14,176 nt of DNA. Origin: Nitrososphaerota archaeon (GTDB lineage Archaea > Thermoproteota > Nitrososphaeria > Nitrososphaerales > UBA183). The stretch is from positions 7,555-21,730 of the forward strand of contig JAPCJN010000026.1 in assembly GCA_027886925.1 (NCBI GenBank). The letters are read 5' to 3'. Below, in pieces: positions 13,562-14,176 of this stretch. The stretch's first letter is position 1. Each line of letters begins with the position of its first letter. Below the pieces are notes generated by a model that was not told where the DNA came from, ran no database searches, and saw nothing but the letters and a program-made list of their open reading frames with translations. A program made the position numbers and the translations under genes.

Positions 13562-13615
13562 AGGTCCAGTCCTTTCTGGGCCTCTAAAAATAAAAAGTGA
13601 GGGGGTTCGCCCCTC
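13562..13615. terminator. double-hairpin zone between convergent genes
   Basis: Two hairpins flank an AT tract. The first pairs AGGTCCAG (13562-13569) with CTGGGCCT (13576-13583) across a 6-base loop, with one G-T pair. The second pairs GAGGGG (13599-13604) with CCCCTC (13610-13615). Read on the minus strand, the second hairpin is followed by a T-rich tract (TTTTTATTTTTA), an intrinsic-type terminator for the small gene at 13623. On the plus strand the first hairpin is followed by an A-rich tract, so plus-strand termination is less certain. Confidence 0.55.
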
Positions 13616-13622
13616 TAGAAGC

Positions 13623-13790
13623 CTAGACCTGAAAAGTAGATTGTGGAACGCCGAGCTGGGTCTGGAGGGTGCGTATTCTCTGCGAATACTCCTTCATCCT
13701 GACCGAGTCGTTCTGAACCTTCGCAATCTTGTATGCTTTCCATGCCTTCCGTAGGGCTCCCCATGTCTGTCCTGTTGTGTAGGTGCTCAA
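13623..13790 (-). CDS. small basic protein of unknown function
   Basis: From the TTG at 13790 this gives 55 residues starting MSTYTTGQTWGALRKAWK, followed by a long charged helix (KAYKIAKVQNDSVRMKEYSQ) and LQTQLGVPQ. It looks like a compact helical protein with net positive charge. A longer frame reaches a TTG at 13850 (75 residues), but the shorter start is preferred because AAGGA lies 8 bases before it and the extra 20 residues look untranslated. A terminator-like hairpin with a T-rich tail follows on the minus strand, which supports a real transcript. A perfect short dyad (CGATA-GTGA-TATCG, 13809-13822) sits 18 bases before the start. No family is recognised; nucleic-acid binding is only a guess from its charge. 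Confidence 0.55.
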   Translation of the reverse strand: MSTYTTGQTWGALRKAWKAYKIAKVQNDSVRMKEYSQRIRTLQTQLGVPQSTFQV

Positions 13791-13969
13791 GTTGATTATC
13801 CTTACATGCGATAGTGATATCGTGTTATTTTGAAATCTGAGTCTATACAACTTGAGGTATCAGTCAATTTTGAGGACGTGTTTCAACTTCTTCGGAGCTG
13901 AGTCGTCCGAAAAAGCGGGCACGATTCAGCAGCGTGAGAGACCGCCCAGGATTTTGGCGAGCGCAACTA

Positions 13970-14176
13970 CTATAGCGACGACGGTGCCTTGGCGTCGTCT
14001 GGAGGGGCCTTGGGCGAAGCAGCCTGCGCCATCTTAATGATTTCTTCCTGAATCTGTTCTCTGGTCTTCCCCTGCGTGAAAATCCCTAGTTTCCTGGCTG
14101 CGTCTATCAGTAGCTCATCACCCGTCTTGTTTTCGACCGGAGACACAGCTGGCGCGTCCGCAGAGGATATGGCCGT
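13970..14176 (-). CDS. C-terminal part of an unknown protein, start outside the window
   Basis: Read on the minus strand from the window edge, this frame is open for 68 residues to a TAG at 13970-13972. The first part is Ala/Pro/Ser-rich (SSADAPAVSPVENKTG). Then comes an amphipathic helical segment (DELLIDAARKLGIFTQGK, then REQIQEEIIKMAQAA), and the end is Pro/Ala-rich (SPKAPPDD). The pattern suggests a small helical C-terminal module on flexible linkers. There is no start codon in view because the gene continues beyond the window. Downstream, a CGCTTTTTC stretch at about 13908-13918 (minus strand) could help termination. I do not recognise the family. Confidence 0.6.
   Translation of the reverse strand, partial: TAISSADAPAVSPVENKTGDELLIDAARKLGIFTQGKTREQIQEEIIKMAQAASPKAPPDDAKAPSSL

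Noticed and set aside
13852..14037. 61-codon plus-strand frame near the window end
   Set aside because: It lies opposite the minus-strand C-terminal coding frame that runs to the window edge, which has a more protein-like composition.

Overview
This looks like a chromosomal window from an archaeon, probably a mesophilic or aerobic member of the Nitrososphaeria (Thaumarchaeota) or a relative; the phylum is inference. The archaeal signs are TATA-like boxes about 26-33 bases before start codons, many TTG starts that look leaderless, a geranylgeranyl-reductase-type flavoprotein, an HTH_10 (bacterio-opsin activator type) regulator tail, an ArsR-like winged-helix regulator, and two membrane-anchored cupredoxins of the kind common in copper-dependent archaeal respiration. 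Coding DNA is GC-rich, while some intergenic stretches are more AT-rich and look decayed.

Layout. 1-120: the C-terminal tail of an HTH_10 regulator. 121-598: no confident gene, with a possible small membrane-protein remnant on the minus strand. 599-1219: a secreted Ser/Thr/Gly-rich protein followed by a clear hairpin-plus-T6 terminator. 1285-2511: a region of broken genes, with a PIN-domain (VapC-like) relic carrying several frameshifts at 1420-1791 and a minus-strand frameshifted ORF at 1879-2256. 2512-3522: a geranylgeranyl-reductase-like FAD oxidoreductase with a TTG start. 3523-3896: a control region with two TATA-like elements and a possible 18-residue leader peptide.

3897-8195 is one apparent plus-strand operon of four genes with gaps of 23, 30 and 28 bases: a GT4 glycosyltransferase fused to a PH-like membrane-anchored tail, an MscS-type mechanosensitive channel, a HAD-IIB sugar-phosphatase-like protein and a TMEM175-like (DUF1211) channel. 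A sugar synthase/phosphatase pair beside a tension-gated solute channel and a possible potassium channel suggests an osmotic or turgor module. This is the most interesting candidate system in the window, but its function is inferred.

8220-10230 is a metal and electron-transfer cluster. A minus-strand ZIP-like permease and a CuA-like cupredoxin form a two-gene operon, divergent from a type-1 (plastocyanin-like) cupredoxin on the plus strand. 10272-12702 (minus) carries dihydroorotase and then class-2-like dihydroorotate dehydrogenase, two consecutive steps of pyrimidine synthesis. 12885-13559 is an ArsR-like regulator, divergent from pyrC, with a 7-base inverted repeat at its predicted transcription start. 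13623-13790/13850 (minus) is a small basic protein facing that regulator across a double-hairpin terminator zone. 13970-14176 (minus) is the C-terminal part of a protein whose start lies outside the window.
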